A stretch of DNA of 64,000 nucleotides, from positions 434,001 to 498,000 of the forward strand of contig JACTVC010000022.1 of the NCBI GenBank assembly GCA_018417955.1, written 5' to 3'. How positions within the stretch are numbered: the stretch's first letter is position 1; every line of letters starts with the position of its first letter. Position numbers and translations under genes: made by a program. Shown here in pieces: positions 45,061 to 57,470 of this stretch. A model generated the notes under the pieces. The model searched no databases and was not told where the DNA came from. It worked only from the letters and a program-made list of their open reading frames with translations. The stretch comes from Laccaria trichodermophora. Its lineage: Eukaryota > Basidiomycota > Agaricomycetes > Agaricales > Hydnangiaceae.

Positions 45061-46716
45061 CCGCTTTGCGGTTTTGACGCGATAACGAGCTAAATACACG
45101 AACTCTCTTCGCTTTGGCCCTAGAAACAAAGAAAATGAATAAAATTATGAGCAACGGTTGAAACACGGGTTTGTCAGTCCTTTTTGCCCTCTTTTCACTC
45201 GTCAAACGAAACACCTCCGGCAGATCTAAAACGACCAAGTTCCTCGCTCCGATGGCCAACCTCTTCACTCCAAGAGCACTTATTCAACGCGTTGTCGATT
45301 CCGACTTCAAATGGGAAAAATTGGCGGAGGTAAAATCACCGTGCTTCAAGGTGCTTTACTTTCACCCTTACCCCAACCAACTTATGCTCAACCTTTCACT
45401 TGTTGTGCTGGTGAACAGGCTTTCTTACCTGCTCGTGGACAATTTCGCAAGCCACTGAAGTCGCAGAGGCTCCCAGCAATCGTCTAGCAACGTTCATTTT
45501 TCTCATTGTAACCACTGTTATGAAAGTCAAAGGTCGTTTGGACGACGCCGCCTCCTACCTTTATTATCTTGACAGTGACTGTTTTCAAAATGGCGGACGG
45601 TTGTGATCTCTCAACATCGTAACGTTCCGCGTCCGTTGGAGCCGTCCTCTTGCATGCTGTCAGTGTTTCACTGCAATCCTAACTCTTCCGATGACTTACA
45701 CGATCTTTTGGTGTAGAAAACGCGAGGGTTTGAGAGGGAAAATTCTGGCGAAAGCTATGTTCAAACATCAATAGTAGAAGGACGGGGTGTTGATGGTATT
45801 TATGTAAGTTTTTCCCTTCTGTTGGTTTTGACACAGTGGGTTTGACGTGTCCGGCGTTCGTAGAGCCTGAAGCTGGCAGAACGGGCGAAGTAGCGGAATT
45901 TTCTTTTAAGAGGGACGAAGGTATGTGCGTTTTTTTGTCATGTAAGGCACCTTCTGCTGATTTGGAAGTACGTAGAAATTCAGAGGAAGTTCCAACGTAT
46001 TTGATTCATGCCACCTCGTGGATGATGAGCCCTGTGGTCATTTAAGAACCGTACGTGAATTGGTACCCCCCCCCCTTCTCTTTCTATTTGCTGATACCAT
46101 GCAGGCTCACAACTGCCTATTGTCGATCGTTCCCCGCGTTGCATCTTCACCTTGGACTCTGTCAGCGGCGCCGCTACTTTTGCTCAAAGACACGCCAGAA
46201 ATATCTGCCCATCTTCTGCAGAAAACGATCATGTCACCATCTCTGTGACAACTTGAGAGCTAATGACCCCCATGCCAGTGCGAAAAGGCAACGGCGTCAA
46301 CCTTCCATCGTCGGAGTCGTCTCTGCTCCTTCCATCAATCCCCTTCATTGCAGCAGCCATCTTTCTTGCGACGCTTCCAACCCCCTAGCTCCAGACTTAT
46401 AATTTGGCTTGCTCACCCGCCATCATTAGAGTTTTCCAACGGCGTATGCATGGCTCGCTCGTGAACCAACTACGTTCACCCCTGCCCAGGCTCCCAGAGC
46501 GGATCACTACAGGGAGTTCGGGACAATTGTTACCCCCGGTACAAGGACGACAATGCATGGCATTGATGAACTCACGGAGCTGCCGATGCTGCTACACGTT
46601 ATGCTCATGGACGGAAGCTTTTGCACCAATCCAACATTCTCAGAGATTATCTGGCTGCTTGGCCACGCATATCAAATTGAAACCACAGTTGCATTGCCAT
46701 TCATAACAGCTAGCCA

Positions 46717-49698
46717 TTACGTAGACATCTCATCGACTTCTCTGTAGAAGAGCAATTGGGCGTTCCTTTCAATGAATTCCTGAAAAGCAGAGCTATCAAC
46801 GGATGCACAAAAGAATTTCCTGGGATCGCCACCTACTTTGAGGACAGGATTTGTTTCAGGGTTGACAGCCTTGACTTCACTATACGTGCGTTCACCATCC
46901 GTGGATTTACCGTCCGTGCATTCATACCACTGCTGTTTATCCTTGGGGCCATACTGTACATATGCAATATCTGTTCATATGTTTGATGAGTGCACGGCTA
47001 CGCTAGAAGGAAGCTTACAATGACCAATCGCAACTCCTTTGGGGCCAAACGTAACATCCAGCTCCTTGCTGAGGTTCTTATCATCGGTCGTATGAGCCAC
47101 TACTGCGTAGAGATGGTACTTCTTTGTGCTACCACCATCAAGTGGGGCAAGAACATCATTGCCGAACAGGGTGACCCTTTCGCGGGATTTCTTGCCTTTG
47201 GACGCATTGTAAACATTGATCTCGAAGCGGTGAAGTGATATGATGAGCACCCGAGGCAGCTGCGTAAACGACTTCGTCTGCTCAGCAACCGAGGATGGTC
47301 CCTTTATGGTAGGGCATACACTGTCGACTCAAAAGTTGAACACGATGTCATCACAAGTAAACGGAGGCACAACGTACAAACTTCCGCGTATCAGCAGGCT
47401 GCTTTCGATGATACTAGCTATGTTGACAGGAACTCCAGATTTTGGTAGTTGAGTCGAGTCTGGGGAAAGCTCAAGAACGTAGAACGGTAATTCGGAGATA
47501 TGCTGTGTCAAAAATTAGCCAGTCAAATCGTGACTTCGGCAATCATGCTCACTGCTGTGGGTTTTCTCTAGAATTAATAGAGGACATCAGCTGGCGGTTC
47601 ACCATACATAAATAGAACTTACCTCTTTGTCAGGCAATTTCAGAGGCTAGGGAGTGACATAAGTTAAATGTGATCGCGACTGGAACAAATGGTCTCACCG
47701 GATGACAGTTGCACATCACGACAGACTTCAGTTTTCCGCGGAATGTAGGAGCCAAGTAGTTAAACGCTTCTGCTTCTTGAGAAAGAACGAAATTGAGAAA
47801 TTGACACGCATCGTGTGGCCCATGGTCCAGAGAAATCTTTTTTTTATACCCAAAATACGATTCCTAAAACGTTTTCAGACTTCAGGGTTTTTCTATTCTG
47901 ACGAAGCACTTACTTCAAATTGGTCTCGCAAAGCGTCGGTTCTCTCACCCACCCTCAAAGCATAGATTAGCTCCGCAAGCATCTCACTGAGTGCCGTTCT
48001 CCACTTCGAGCTATCCTCGTATGTCTTCTCGATCGCTCGTGAACGGCTCTCTAGCATGTAGTCTATAAGCGAATTCTGTCGTCCCCTTGAGTCGAATAGC
48101 TCGGTAGTCCCAGCAAGACACTGGAAAATGGCATTCATGAAACACGTGTCCTTAGGATTCTTCAAGCCCCAAATCGGAACGCCTAGCATACATTCAAATC
48201 AGCGGGGAACAATTTACAGAAGGAAATCACCCTACTTCCTCCAGGTTGACGGCGATTCCATGCAAGTCGACCAACGAGTGCATTGCCGCTTTTGAGATGG
48301 AGAAGGAGAGCCAGATTGCTTTCGCAGCCTGCTCCCGACCACGATCTGTCAAGAGATCAAACTGCTCCGTTCGTTGAAAGTAGATGTAAGGCTGTTCCTT
48401 TGTCGTTGGGCGTGTGTTCTGCAAAATGTCCTCCAAGTAAGCCTTCGAAGTACACACCCTAGCAATGCTGAGATAAGTGTGCGCGATCCGGATACTGAAT
48501 GCCTGAACATGTTGTTAACCGAGAGATAGATGCATGCGGCAGTGGTGGATATAAACTACCTCAAAGCCATTGCTAACGATGTGAAGTGCTGATTCGGTGT
48601 CAAGCTGAATACAGGATAACATCTGAGCAAATTGTTGGGCTGTGGCTTCATAATCGTTCTTGATCTGCTTTATTTTCTTTTCCTAAAATAACTTATGAAA
48701 TGTCCGAATTTTGCAGAGGAAAAGAGGGCATGGCATACATACAGTGACGATTACATTCAAAGTCTTCGCCTGTGGAATCATGTAGATGAACATGAGGGAA
48801 ATATCAGCAGGGGGACGGAACTAACCTCATATCTGACGACAGGGATTTTCGAAAACCGATTGCCCCCAGTGACCTTGCTGGAGCCACTGAGGTAAAGATA
48901 TCCGTCATCCACGGCTGAACAGTTAATGAAGCCCTTCTTTTCAGCTTTTACGGCGACGTCGAGGCTGAGATGGTGGGGCGTACTTGGCATCCAAATGAGT
49001 AAGAGGTAGATGAGCAGCAAACAGATAAATCACCTCCAAAGCCGATCTTCGCTAAAGCGATGCCTCGTGTTGTGATAGGCCAGGATAACCTCCATGAACC
49101 GATGAAGGAGCTCCTCACTTCCCTGTTCACCCTTGATGCCTTCGTCCTCCTCAGAACTATCATCTTCAAGTATATCTTTTTCAGTAAGCCTACGAGTCCG
49201 TAGGTCACGCAAAGCAGTGAAAAACGTGAAGAAAGGGTTGGATAGAAAGTTTGAAATAGCCCGAGCTCCAGAAACGAGTGGTTTTGAGTCATGCCCTGTC
49301 GTTCTCTTGCTGCCGGCGTTAAAGAGGGGGTCAGACGAGAGATCAGGTTCAGTTGCAGCCAATAGGTTTCTCAGCATTGTTTTATATGCTAGATCAACCT
49401 CAGTCTTCTTGATGGAATCGTCGTATCCAGGAACAACGCGGTTTGGGTTCAGATTGTAAATTGGTACGACCCGAAAAGCTGAAAAAGTCGCCCTCTGCCA
49501 GCCAGAAGCGCTGAGAGTACGGCCATCCGTATCGTATAGAAGATTGTGGAAGTGATTCGCTTCGGATAGATTCTGGAAGTCAAACGGTCTGACATCATAA
49601 TGGTCGAGCGATTTCGACTGCTGTGATGTGTCCTTCTTTTTAGAGAAGATCCCCGTGAACATGTCCTCATCCTTGGGCAAGAAAAATGGATCTGCCAT
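46717..49698 (-). CDS. Ubiquitin carboxyl-terminal hydrolase (USP/UBP family)
   Basis: Starts at ATG 49698 (MADPFFLPKDEDMF) and has several introns. The N-terminal 550 residues or so form a family-specific helical region (SLDHYDVRPFDFQNLSEANHF, HYLYLSGSSKVTGGNRF, AFSIRIAHTYLSIAR). The peptidase begins with the Cys box WGLKNPKDTCFMNAIFQCLAG. Downstream are HDACQFLNFVLSQ, FRGKLKSVVMCNCH and the His box KKYHLYAVVAHT...GHC, where USPs usually have GHY. The end is NAQLLFYREVDEMST (stop 46717). It would remove ubiquitin from protein substrates through a Cys-His-Asp triad. Target and localisation are unknown. All exons look open, though not every junction was checked. Confidence 0.75.
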
Positions 49699-49929
49699 GA
49701 TGGGAAAGAGACTGGAGGGGGTGAAGGACGAGAGCAAGGAAAGACTTTAAGAGCAAGAGTTGAACGTTCCATACAATTCCAGAAGTACCTTTGTGCCTAA
49801 ATCAGACCGGTACTTGGCAAAAAGTTCCGCCTCGGGCGTTCCTGGTACGTGCTCAGGCCAGAAGAAATATCAGACTGCGATTGTCCAGACACGCTGACAT
49901 ACAGTGGGAGTGCCCAGTCCTTGTAACGG

Positions 49930-50870
49930 CTCAGGAAAGGATCTACGGAAGTTGCATGCCATCTGACATGTAACATATGCGGGTCGGAGGTCCTCTCTTT
50001 GTCAATAACGTCTTCAAATCGGATAGTATAGCCGACCTGCAGGTCGATGTGAAGATAGAGGAATTACTGGGATGATGGCACGCACCTCAGGCTCATCACA
50101 CAACGCAGACCCTGCTCCATTAGCAACTATTGTCGCAACAGATGTGGCAGCAACGCGACGCGGATGGGTACAAGTGGTAACATTTTCTTCAGCAGCCCAT
50201 CCTGGCTGCGGTTTTTCGGGTCGAAGATAGCTCCCACTGCTGCTTGATCCCGCGCCGGCTCCCATTCACAACCTCAAACACCATCGTTGCTTCGAAGAGG
50301 CAGTGGCAGTTTTGGAAGAGATCAGAGCGCTATGAACCCGACCGCACGAGTAGTTTTCCCACAGCCCGGCGTCTGACCAACGACAGTGACGATGCCGTAT
50401 TTCTCAAAATAGCAATTCCCTATGGTATAACGCCGATGAACATGGATCTTTGACTTGAATTCCGAAACACGTACGATGTCTGAAAATGGTAGGTCTCTCT
50501 CACTGTGTTTCGATAGAAAGCTGCGAGTACGGCGGGGCAGAAGGAATTGCATTTCCCTCTACTTCTGTTGCCCTGATGTAAGATAGAGGACGAGGCTGGA
50601 CTCGGATACCATGCTGCCTGCATCGGCGAAACCTTACGTGACCCCACCCAATCGTTCACTAGCCTTCTCTGGGGACTTCTTCCTGGTCCCAGACAAAACT
50701 CTGGCGTCCCCGTACCCATCTTCCATGTAGGTAGGGTTGAAAGGATCGCCAGGATCCTGGCAACTTCCATGTCCATGGAGGTGACGTCCCTTCCGAGAGC
50801 TTTGCGCAGGTCTTGTCCAGCTTTGTCATGATCTTTTTCATAGCCAGCTTCCTAGGTCATCCTCCTTCCA
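49930..50870 (-). pseudogene. DHX35-type DEAH-box RNA helicase fragment (pseudogene)
   Basis: Pieces of a DEAH helicase lie in different frames. Motif I is altered by an extra Pro (IVTVVGQTPGCGKTTR in place of VGQTGCGKTT), motif Ia is THPRRVAATSVA, and further on come YTIRFEDVIDKERTS and DPFLSRYKDW. The DEAH box itself and everything after it are missing. It is a decayed 5' portion of a spliceosome-type helicase gene. Confidence 0.7.
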
Positions 50871-51139
50871 CATTTCTCTCTCCGGACGCGCGTTCTCACC
50901 TCCCACTCTCATAATCCCGCCATAGGTCCCCATCGGCCGTCACAGCTCTGTGCGAACACACCAACAAGTCTTCTAGATCTCACATGCAGAACGCAGATGG
51001 CCGTTTAGTTAGCGTTCGAGGGGCGGAGAATGATGAGGCTTCCATGTGAAAAGGCAGCGGGAGAGGAATGGGGCATGGGATGACACTCGTGGGCGGGATG
51101 GTGGTAAGATGAGGTGGATGGGCCAGCACGTCCTTAGTT
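50871..51139. other. Intergenic region, nothing recognised
   Basis: Between the helicase relic and the next ORF; no supported ORF or repeat. Confidence 0.4.
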
Positions 51140-51655
51140 TCAACAAGCACTTCTGCCTTGTCGAAAGTTCAGTGTCTTCATAAGTAGCAAGGATCCGTGT
51201 TCAAAATGAAAAGTCTTCCTCGTTTTGTTCTCAGTCTTTCGCCATGGGTTTCGTGATACACAAAGTTCAAAAGCTGAAGCGTTGAAGAGCGGGAGACGGG
51301 GTAGGTGTGTCACTGCCGGCTTTGGCATGGAATTGGGGAAGATCTCTGGATTGTCCTGTACCAGTGATTCAGCCTGCGTGCAAAGGTGTAGTATCTGAAG
51401 CTGCTCACACATATATCCTCTCCCCGTCTTCGAACTAGACGCGTTGTCAACTAGATTAGAGTCCTTTAGCCCAATAGATGCGGTGCCGTACGATGAAGCT
51501 TTGGCAATCGAGAGTACGCTGAGTCGCCAGTGGGGCCATTCATTGCTCGCAATCTGTAAGAGGTAGGCATATTGACGTAAATCTCTGGCAAGATTGCGGC
51601 AACCTGGGATAGTAGAAGTAAAGAAGTGGTCAAGTTGTAGATTACATGCGTACAT
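51140..51655 (-). CDS. Hypothetical protein of 171 residues
   Basis: A single open frame from ATG 51655 reads CRNLARDLRQYAYLLQIASNEWPHWRLSVLSIAKASSYGTASIGL, then becomes Ser/Pro-rich. No domain is recognised. It begins where the lipoxygenase-duplication homology stops, so the ATG may be fortuitous and the ORF a remnant or an exon of a longer gene. Confidence 0.3.
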   Translation of the reverse strand: MYACNLQLDHFFTSTIPGCRNLARDLRQYAYLLQIASNEWPHWRLSVLSIAKASSYGTASIGLKDSNLVDNASSSKTGRGYMCEQLQILHLCTQAESLVQDNPEIFPNSMPKPAVTHLPRLPLFNASAFELCVSRNPWRKTENKTRKTFHFEHGSLLLMKTLNFRQGRSAC

Positions 51656-51733
51656 TTTCCTAACACTGTGGAGATCTGACTAAACATTCCTCAACGCTAG
51701 AATTACATATATCATACAAGAGGGGTGACACTA

Positions 51734-52945
51734 TATGAGAATCGATATTGCAGTCTTGCTTGGATCCAGAACAAAATACGGCGTTTTCTGATCGTCAAGT
51801 TCCTGGCTTAGTATACTGGAAGTTGGAACGCTTCAAGGTCTTCCTTCGAATTCAGTGTTTTCACGGATGATTTCCGGAGTCGATGATGAATTGCAGGTCG
51901 TCGTCGCATAACGGAGGATCGTTTGGTCGCCAGCATCTCAAATGACAACAGGTAAGGCACTTGAGCCATTTCAGCCAATCTCGTTCACGACGGACGGGAA
52001 GGGCCAACAATACATCCTGCTCCCCGCAAGCTTGGAGCTCCGTCGACGACTGAGGAAGTCTGGCCGCACAGGGGGCCGATGGCTTATTGGGGACAAAGGT
52101 CTGGCAATACTGCTGCAAGTAATTGACTGTGTGTGCTGTGGCGATGCGACGTGGACACATGGTCGCAACCCAGCCGGAGCGGACCTCTTGACAAAAGGCA
52201 GCAACAGATGGGTCATTTGCAACCTGCGTGTCGTCACCGGATACGCAGTTGTCAATGCCTTGCTGACGAACTTTTGCAGAATTTCCCAGGTGCGGGCAAT
52301 ATTGCGTGCGTAGCCATAGTTGTGGTACTTGGGCTTGTCCAAGTCTTCCGGTGGGAAGCCGCGTTTCCGCAGATCATTGGGAACATAACGATCCGTCCAG
52401 TTGAAGTTGTTATACGACGTCTTGAGGAAGGCATAGGTTTCCTCTGCTGTGAAGCCAGTCATCCCAATGATGATTTTGGGGACGAGAGTTTCGCGGGCTG
52501 CTGCGTTCAACGAGAGAGTGGTGCTCCAATGTGGTTCCAGCAACTTGGAGAGCACGTGGTCAAGGCCGAGCGTGCGATGGGCAGAAACTCAAACAATCAT
52601 ATTTTCTCCGACGAGATGTGTAAAGACGAGGTGGACAGCAACTTCATGGCACAGCTTGAGCGCAGCCAATCCGAGACTTGAGCGCACATCTTTGCGTAAC
52701 GTCACGGCGAGTCTGAGTACTCATCTCCTGGAGTTGCCGAACCAGTGATACGGCGATTGAAGGTGGCCTGGATGGTACCCCTGTGGTCGAGTGTGATAGC
52801 TAGGCTTCGGGCTCGAGCTGGAAGAGCACAACGGCAGCACAACCATAACGGAGGTTTTCGTAACTGAGCCAGGACGAATGAGATACTGGGGAAGGATGCC
52901 ATCTAGACACTCACCGTTTTTTGCAGCATTTCTCAGGTCAAGCAA
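51734..52945 (-). pseudogene. Lipoxygenase pseudogene
   Basis: The second lipoxygenase copy is on the minus strand. Recognisable parts are LKLCHEVAVHLVFTHLVGENMIV, SKLLEPHWSTTLSLNAAARETLVP, GMTGFTAEETYAFLKTSYNNF and the tail DPSKTAISILI (stop near 51734). Relative to the copy at 1-317 it has a one-base deletion in GAGATGCTGG(A)CGACC near 51930 and several small length changes after it. An in-frame TGA sits near 52595, just before VSAHRTLGLDH. It is not translatable as one protein. Confidence 0.85.
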
Positions 52946-53261
52946 GTAGGCTTGAAATCGCGTCGGGGTAGTAACTTATAAAGACCCAACATTAGCGCTG
53001 CCAACTCGTGGATAAATATATAGTATGTAGGTCGCGCACATGTAAAGACAAGGCGTCCTTGGAAAGGATGATTTGCGATGTTACGCACTGGTATCGCACA
53101 AGTATCGCATGTCGGCGTTCCTAGTATTCCTCCAGCTATCGGATGTTGTCCATTTCTTGAGATGTTGGCGCGGTTTTGGCCACACGATCATTGACGCCGT
53201 TAGCCTTGCTATCTCATAATGAATTCAAAATCCATAGATATTCTACACCATAGATAGGAAA
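52946..53261. other. Intergenic region, nothing recognised
   Basis: No supported ORF; CCTTATGTTTCC-type AT-rich sequence leads up to the telomere-like repeat at 53262. Confidence 0.4.
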
Positions 53262-53429
53262 CATAAGGTTAGGGTTAGAACCCAACGACAGCGTAAAAAA
53301 GAGCCCGCTCAGCCAGAGTGGCCGATGCGGGACAGGGAAATATTGAGACGGTGCATGCGCCGAAGCGCATACAAGCTGTAGACACCCCCTGAGGACAAGG
53401 TCGCCGTGCTATGGAGGGTCTCCATGGCC
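53262..53429. repeat. Left half of the telomere-like dispersed repeat, interrupted copy
   Basis: Matches 37555-37715 closely (GGTTAGGGTTAGAACCCA, AGCCAGAGTGGCCGATGCGGG). It stops at TCCATGGCC, the left copy of a 9-bp target duplication. Confidence 0.85.
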
Positions 53430-53688
53430 TAATCTCGGCTCCAGATGTGTAGAGAAAGCGAAGAAAACACAAGCACACGACCTCTCTAGAGGCCTGCTCA
53501 ATTCTAGGCAGGTCAGATCAGTTCAGATCAATACGACGTCTTCCCAATTAAGACGAGTGATTTTCAGAGTCCGCTCAGGTCCAGGGGCCGGCCATCGTCC
53601 CCTTTTGGATGGCCCCTCCCGGTTGCAGTTGGTGATCTTATCCGCAATCCCTCTTGTTCATAGCCCGCTCTCCCTAAACACACACACA

Positions 53689-55206
53689 ATGTCCCTTCCA
53701 AACGAAATGTGGCTACTTGCATCAGCTCACCTAGCACAACACGCCCTCTTTCTCCACCGAAATTCTCTTGATCTGGATGATGTTGATTGTCTTCCGGAAG
53801 GCTTTGAGGATGGTGACATAGAGATTGCCATGCACGACACCGGTACCACCATTGCTGATCTCCTCCAAATGTCCTGCGATGCTGTCACTATTTGGGATTT
53901 TTTAGCAAAGGCTCGGGGTCGCCGTGGACAGTACAATCAGATTGAGAAGTGTCATGAATATTTTGAGAAGGCTTTGTCATGGCCTGACAAAGAGTTTCGT
54001 CATGAATTTCGGTGAGTTATTTGCTTGTTATTAGGAGTTACGTGACACTATTGTCTATCAGGCTTAGTCGACCTACTTTTGACAAGCTTGTTCATCTCCT
54101 TGAGAAAAACCCCATCTTCATGAGCAAAGGACGCAAACCACAGAAACCAGTCCGCTACCAGCTTGCAGTTTTCTTGATGCGTTATGGAAGTCGTGGTAGT
54201 GATGCACTGTCAGTTGCAAAAAGGATGGGCATTGGGCTTGGGACTGTGTGGTTGTATTGCCGTCGTGTTACCCGCGCTCTGCGGGAGATGGGGGTCACAG
54301 TCATTTCATGGGGAGATGAAGTACGGCGAGCAGAGACAGCGGAGTACATTCAACGGATTTCTGGCCTTCCAGACTGTATCGGAATTCTCGATGGATCTCT
54401 TATTCGTCTCTGTGACATTCCAACGGAGTGGGGGACTTTATACTTCTGCCGAAAGAAGTTTCCTGCTGTATGTGCAATCGATTCACATTTTTACTTGGTG
54501 ATCACAATTTTACACTGGCAGATAAACCTTCAAGCGGTTGTTGATCATGAAAAGCGCTTTATCTCATATGAGATGGGTTGGCCTGGTTCAATGACAGATG
54601 TTACGATCTTGAAGAACTCTCACCTGTGGAAGAATCGAAAACATTTCTTTACAGGTGACCAGTATATACTTGCAGATCGTGGTGAGTTTTTGACCATACC
54701 TATTATATTTCTGGTATTTCATTAGAATTTTTAGGCTACCAGTCATCGCCGTACACCCTTCGACCATTCACTGAGCCAGAGGTTGAGGAACATCAGGGGG
54801 CAGAACGCCGTCGTCGACTTGCTTTCAACAAGAATTTATCCGGAATCCGTGTTTATGTTGACATGCTTTTGGTTTGCTGAAAGGCAGGTTTCTATCACTC
54901 AAGGATTTTGGTCGTCACAACGATGTTCAAGATATATACCGAGTGATCCAGGCACTTATGGTTGTGCATAACTTATGCATTGACATGGGGGATCACCCAT
55001 ATGATTTTCTTGTTGAGGGGTTGGCCGATGAGGTGGTTGATGGTCCTGATGTTGATGTGTCTGGGTATGGTGGGGTTACCATTGACGAAGTGGAGGAGAA
55101 TAGGGTTCCGGCGTATGAGACAGATGACTGGCACAAGGTAGAAGGGAACCGAAAGCGGAACAGGTTCCTTGACGACCTCTTTCCTGTTGAAGAGTACTTA
55201 GAATAA
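53689..55206 (+). pseudogene. Harbinger transposase, frameshifted at the catalytic glutamate
   Basis: Starts at ATG 53689 (MSLPNEMWLLASAHL) with introns near 54015-54062 and 54682-54734. The core shows RLSRPTFDKLVHLLEKN, QLAVFLMRYGSRGSDALSVAKRMGIGLGTVW, the first catalytic Asp in CIGILDGSLIRL and the second in GSMTDVTILKNS. The third residue should be Glu in RVYVEHAFGLLKGRF. Here the codon has lost one base at about 54861, giving RVYVDMLLVC and a stop. After the shift the frame LLKGRFLSLKDFGRHNDVQDIY continues to a proper end at 55206. One base decides between active gene and pseudogene, so a read error should be considered. Confidence 0.85.
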
Positions 55207-55410
55207 CAAAGCATTGGGTATTGATCATTAGTGTTGGCGGGATAGAACAGTAACATAAAAAACTACTGGTGAAGCAGCCAGGGAGGAAAGAAGGGGGGTA
55301 TCTGGTTATTAGAAATGTATCTCGAAGGCAAGAAAACAAAATTCTGGAGGAGGGGCAAATGGAAAAGAGAGGGTATCACTAGTGAGAATGTATCAGTATT
55401 AAAAAGAAGA

Positions 55411-57056
55411 CTAGAACATTGACATTAAGCTCTGAAGATACTTCGCAAGAACTTGCTGCGCAATCGCCTTTGTTTCTTGAGGGATGGAAGGGTCGGCCAG
55501 AAGTTCACGACACTCCTGCGCTTTTTTCGCAAGCTGCTCGTTTCTGGCACGCTCTTCGTCAATCTCCAATTGACGTTGTGCAATATCCGCCTGACGTTGC
55601 ACTGCTTCAGCCTGACGCTCATCGCGACGCATGAGTAAATCCATTCGGCGTGCCCCCTCCTCGGCGTGAGCCTTCATGACAGCCGTGGTTCCTGCTAAAT
55701 ACTCATCGAGTACCGGAGTCGTCTGTGCTTTGGACTTAGAGCGAGGTTTGTGAGCGGGAGCGGGAACACCGGGCGTGTAGTTCTTCTTGATTTTTGCAGA
55801 TCGATTTTCCTTCGATGGTGGTAGCTTCTTGGTATTCGGCGTCTTCGGAGATGCGGCGTAAGAGCTGGAAGGTTTTTTGGGAAAGATGGAAGGTGGTGGT
55901 GTCGCGTCGCTACCCAAGTCGTCAGAGTCACTGTCCGAGTCCTCATCGGAGGTGACGAAGTCTTCCTCATCGATACCAGAAATAGCACCGGAATGGTGCA
56001 CCACTTCGCGGGAGATAGTTGGATCTTCATGGAGCCTAATGGAATCAGATGTAGGCTTAGGTAGTTGAACAACTTCACTCACCGGCTTTCAAAAAGCGTG
56101 TACCACCTCTCCTTGACCTTAAAGGCATCAATAGCCTTCGCCGTTAGCTCCTTCGGAAGATCGATGGCGGCGTTGCGTGCGTTCACGATTCGTTGATCGA
56201 CATCGGGGTCTTGAGAGCCATTTCCGGTCCAATTTTCAAGTCGGAGAATGGCCTTGTAGGTTTTCAAGAGGCGGGTGTAACGACCTTTGACGGCGTTCGG
56301 CATACGCGTGAAGTTGAACACTTTGCGAGAAACCTGGGAGAGAGTAAGACATTGCATCATAGATATAAACGAACTTACATGCTTGAAGACACGCGTTGGG
56401 TTCTTCTGAAAGTGGTCCCAGTACTTGGAGTCGACCCCCAAGATTGTGTCGAGGAGCTGGTCGGTTTCCTCTGTTGACCACGTTTTTCCCAACTTTTCCT
56501 CCTTGATGGCCGTATCTGACTCATCGCTTAGGTTCCCTGACTTCGTTTTCTGCTTCTTTGTAGACTTCTTCCTCTTGCTTTGGCTTTTCGGGGTGCGGCT
56601 TGAGTTGGTGTGGCGACAACAGATGAGCGCGAGTCATTCAGGGTGGTCGGTTGGGGTGGTTGCTGACTCGACAACGATGTGGATTGATGACGTTTGGCTT
56701 TCAGGTTGTTTTGTTGAGTATTGGCGCGTTTGCTGGGCTGTAAGGCTGGGTCCTCGCTGTCACGCCGCTTCCGTTTTGCTATCTCGGACAGTGGGGTCTC
56801 AAATCCCGTTTCAGCAACGAAATCGAAGGCTGGCCCACTGGTGTTGGGCTCGACTGAGGTCTGGGGACCATACTGGTGGAGGTCCGGTGTGAGAGTGGAT
56901 GCGTCGCGTAAAGAGATTGGATTAGGCTGTCATGAAGAAAACTCTGTAAGGAGCATTGAAAATAAGAAGAAAGCAAAAAAAAGACTTCACCGATGGGTTG
57001 TAGACTTCGTCGTAGGTCATACCCAATGAGCTACAAAGGAAATCCACGTTACTCAT
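55411..57056 (-). pseudogene. Harbinger second protein, Myb/SANT-like, probably frameshifted
   Basis: Likely start MSNVDFLCSSLGMTYDEVYNPS at 57056, followed by a disordered region (TSGPAFDFVAETGFETPLSE), a basic patch, the Myb/SANT-like domain (GKTWSTEETDQLLDTILGVDSKYWDHF...RRY) and a helical tail rich in Arg/Glu (RRDERQAEAVQRQADIAQRQLEIDEER), ending at 55411. The frame of TLNDSRSSVVATPTQAAP and that of KSQSKRKKSTKKQKTKSG do not match near 56590, and no intron fits there, pointing to a one-base loss. In active Harbinger elements this partner binds DNA ends and brings the transposase into the nucleus. Confidence 0.7.
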
Positions 57057-57470
57057 GGTTTCGTCCTCATAGTAAGTGAAATGAAGACTGAAATTATGTA
57101 AATATTTCGCTGATGAACACAAAAGTCTCAAACGTACTTATTGTATTCCATAAGACAAGAAATCGAAATCGAAAAGAGAGTGTGTGTATACGCAGCGAGA
57201 TTATAGCAGAGTTAAAAGAAAAAAAGAGGATGGAGATGGCCAGACAAAAGGGGACGATGGCCGGCCCCTGGACCTGAGCGGACTCTGAAAATCACTCATC
57301 TTAATTGGGAAGACGTCGTATTGATCTGAACTGATCTGACCTGCCTAGAATTGAGCAGGCCTTAGTACATCTGGTGCAGTTTGATGGGTAGGGGTAGGCT
57401 CGCATGACATTAGTCACAATCTGTAACAATTAAGTAATCTAGATAGTCGATCGCGTCGCGTACCCCACAA

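Larger units (their letters stand above)
43401..46671. repeat. Inverted segmental duplication, copy 2 (derived copy)
   Basis: Reverse-orientation copy of 29580-32883. It ends sharply inside a TFB2 exon at 43401 (after ACATTAACATCCT in sense direction) and about 46 bp beyond the ubiquitin-protease stop on the other side. TFB2 and PIG-Y-like copies within it are broken. Similarity by eye is high, roughly 85-90 percent. Confidence 0.85.
53491..57362 (+). mobile_element. PIF/Harbinger DNA transposon, 3.87 kb, nested
   Basis: Flanked by a 3-bp duplication TAG (53488-53490, 57363-57365). Nearly identical inverted repeats of about 118 bp start AGGCCTGCTCAATTCTAGGC and end near the CCATCGTCCCCTTTT sequence. 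It encodes the two proteins typical of the superfamily: a DDE_Tnp_4-type transposase on the plus strand and a Myb/SANT-like protein on the minus strand, convergent. Both appear to carry a one-base frameshift, so this copy is probably inactive, although the TIRs are nearly identical. Confidence 0.9.
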
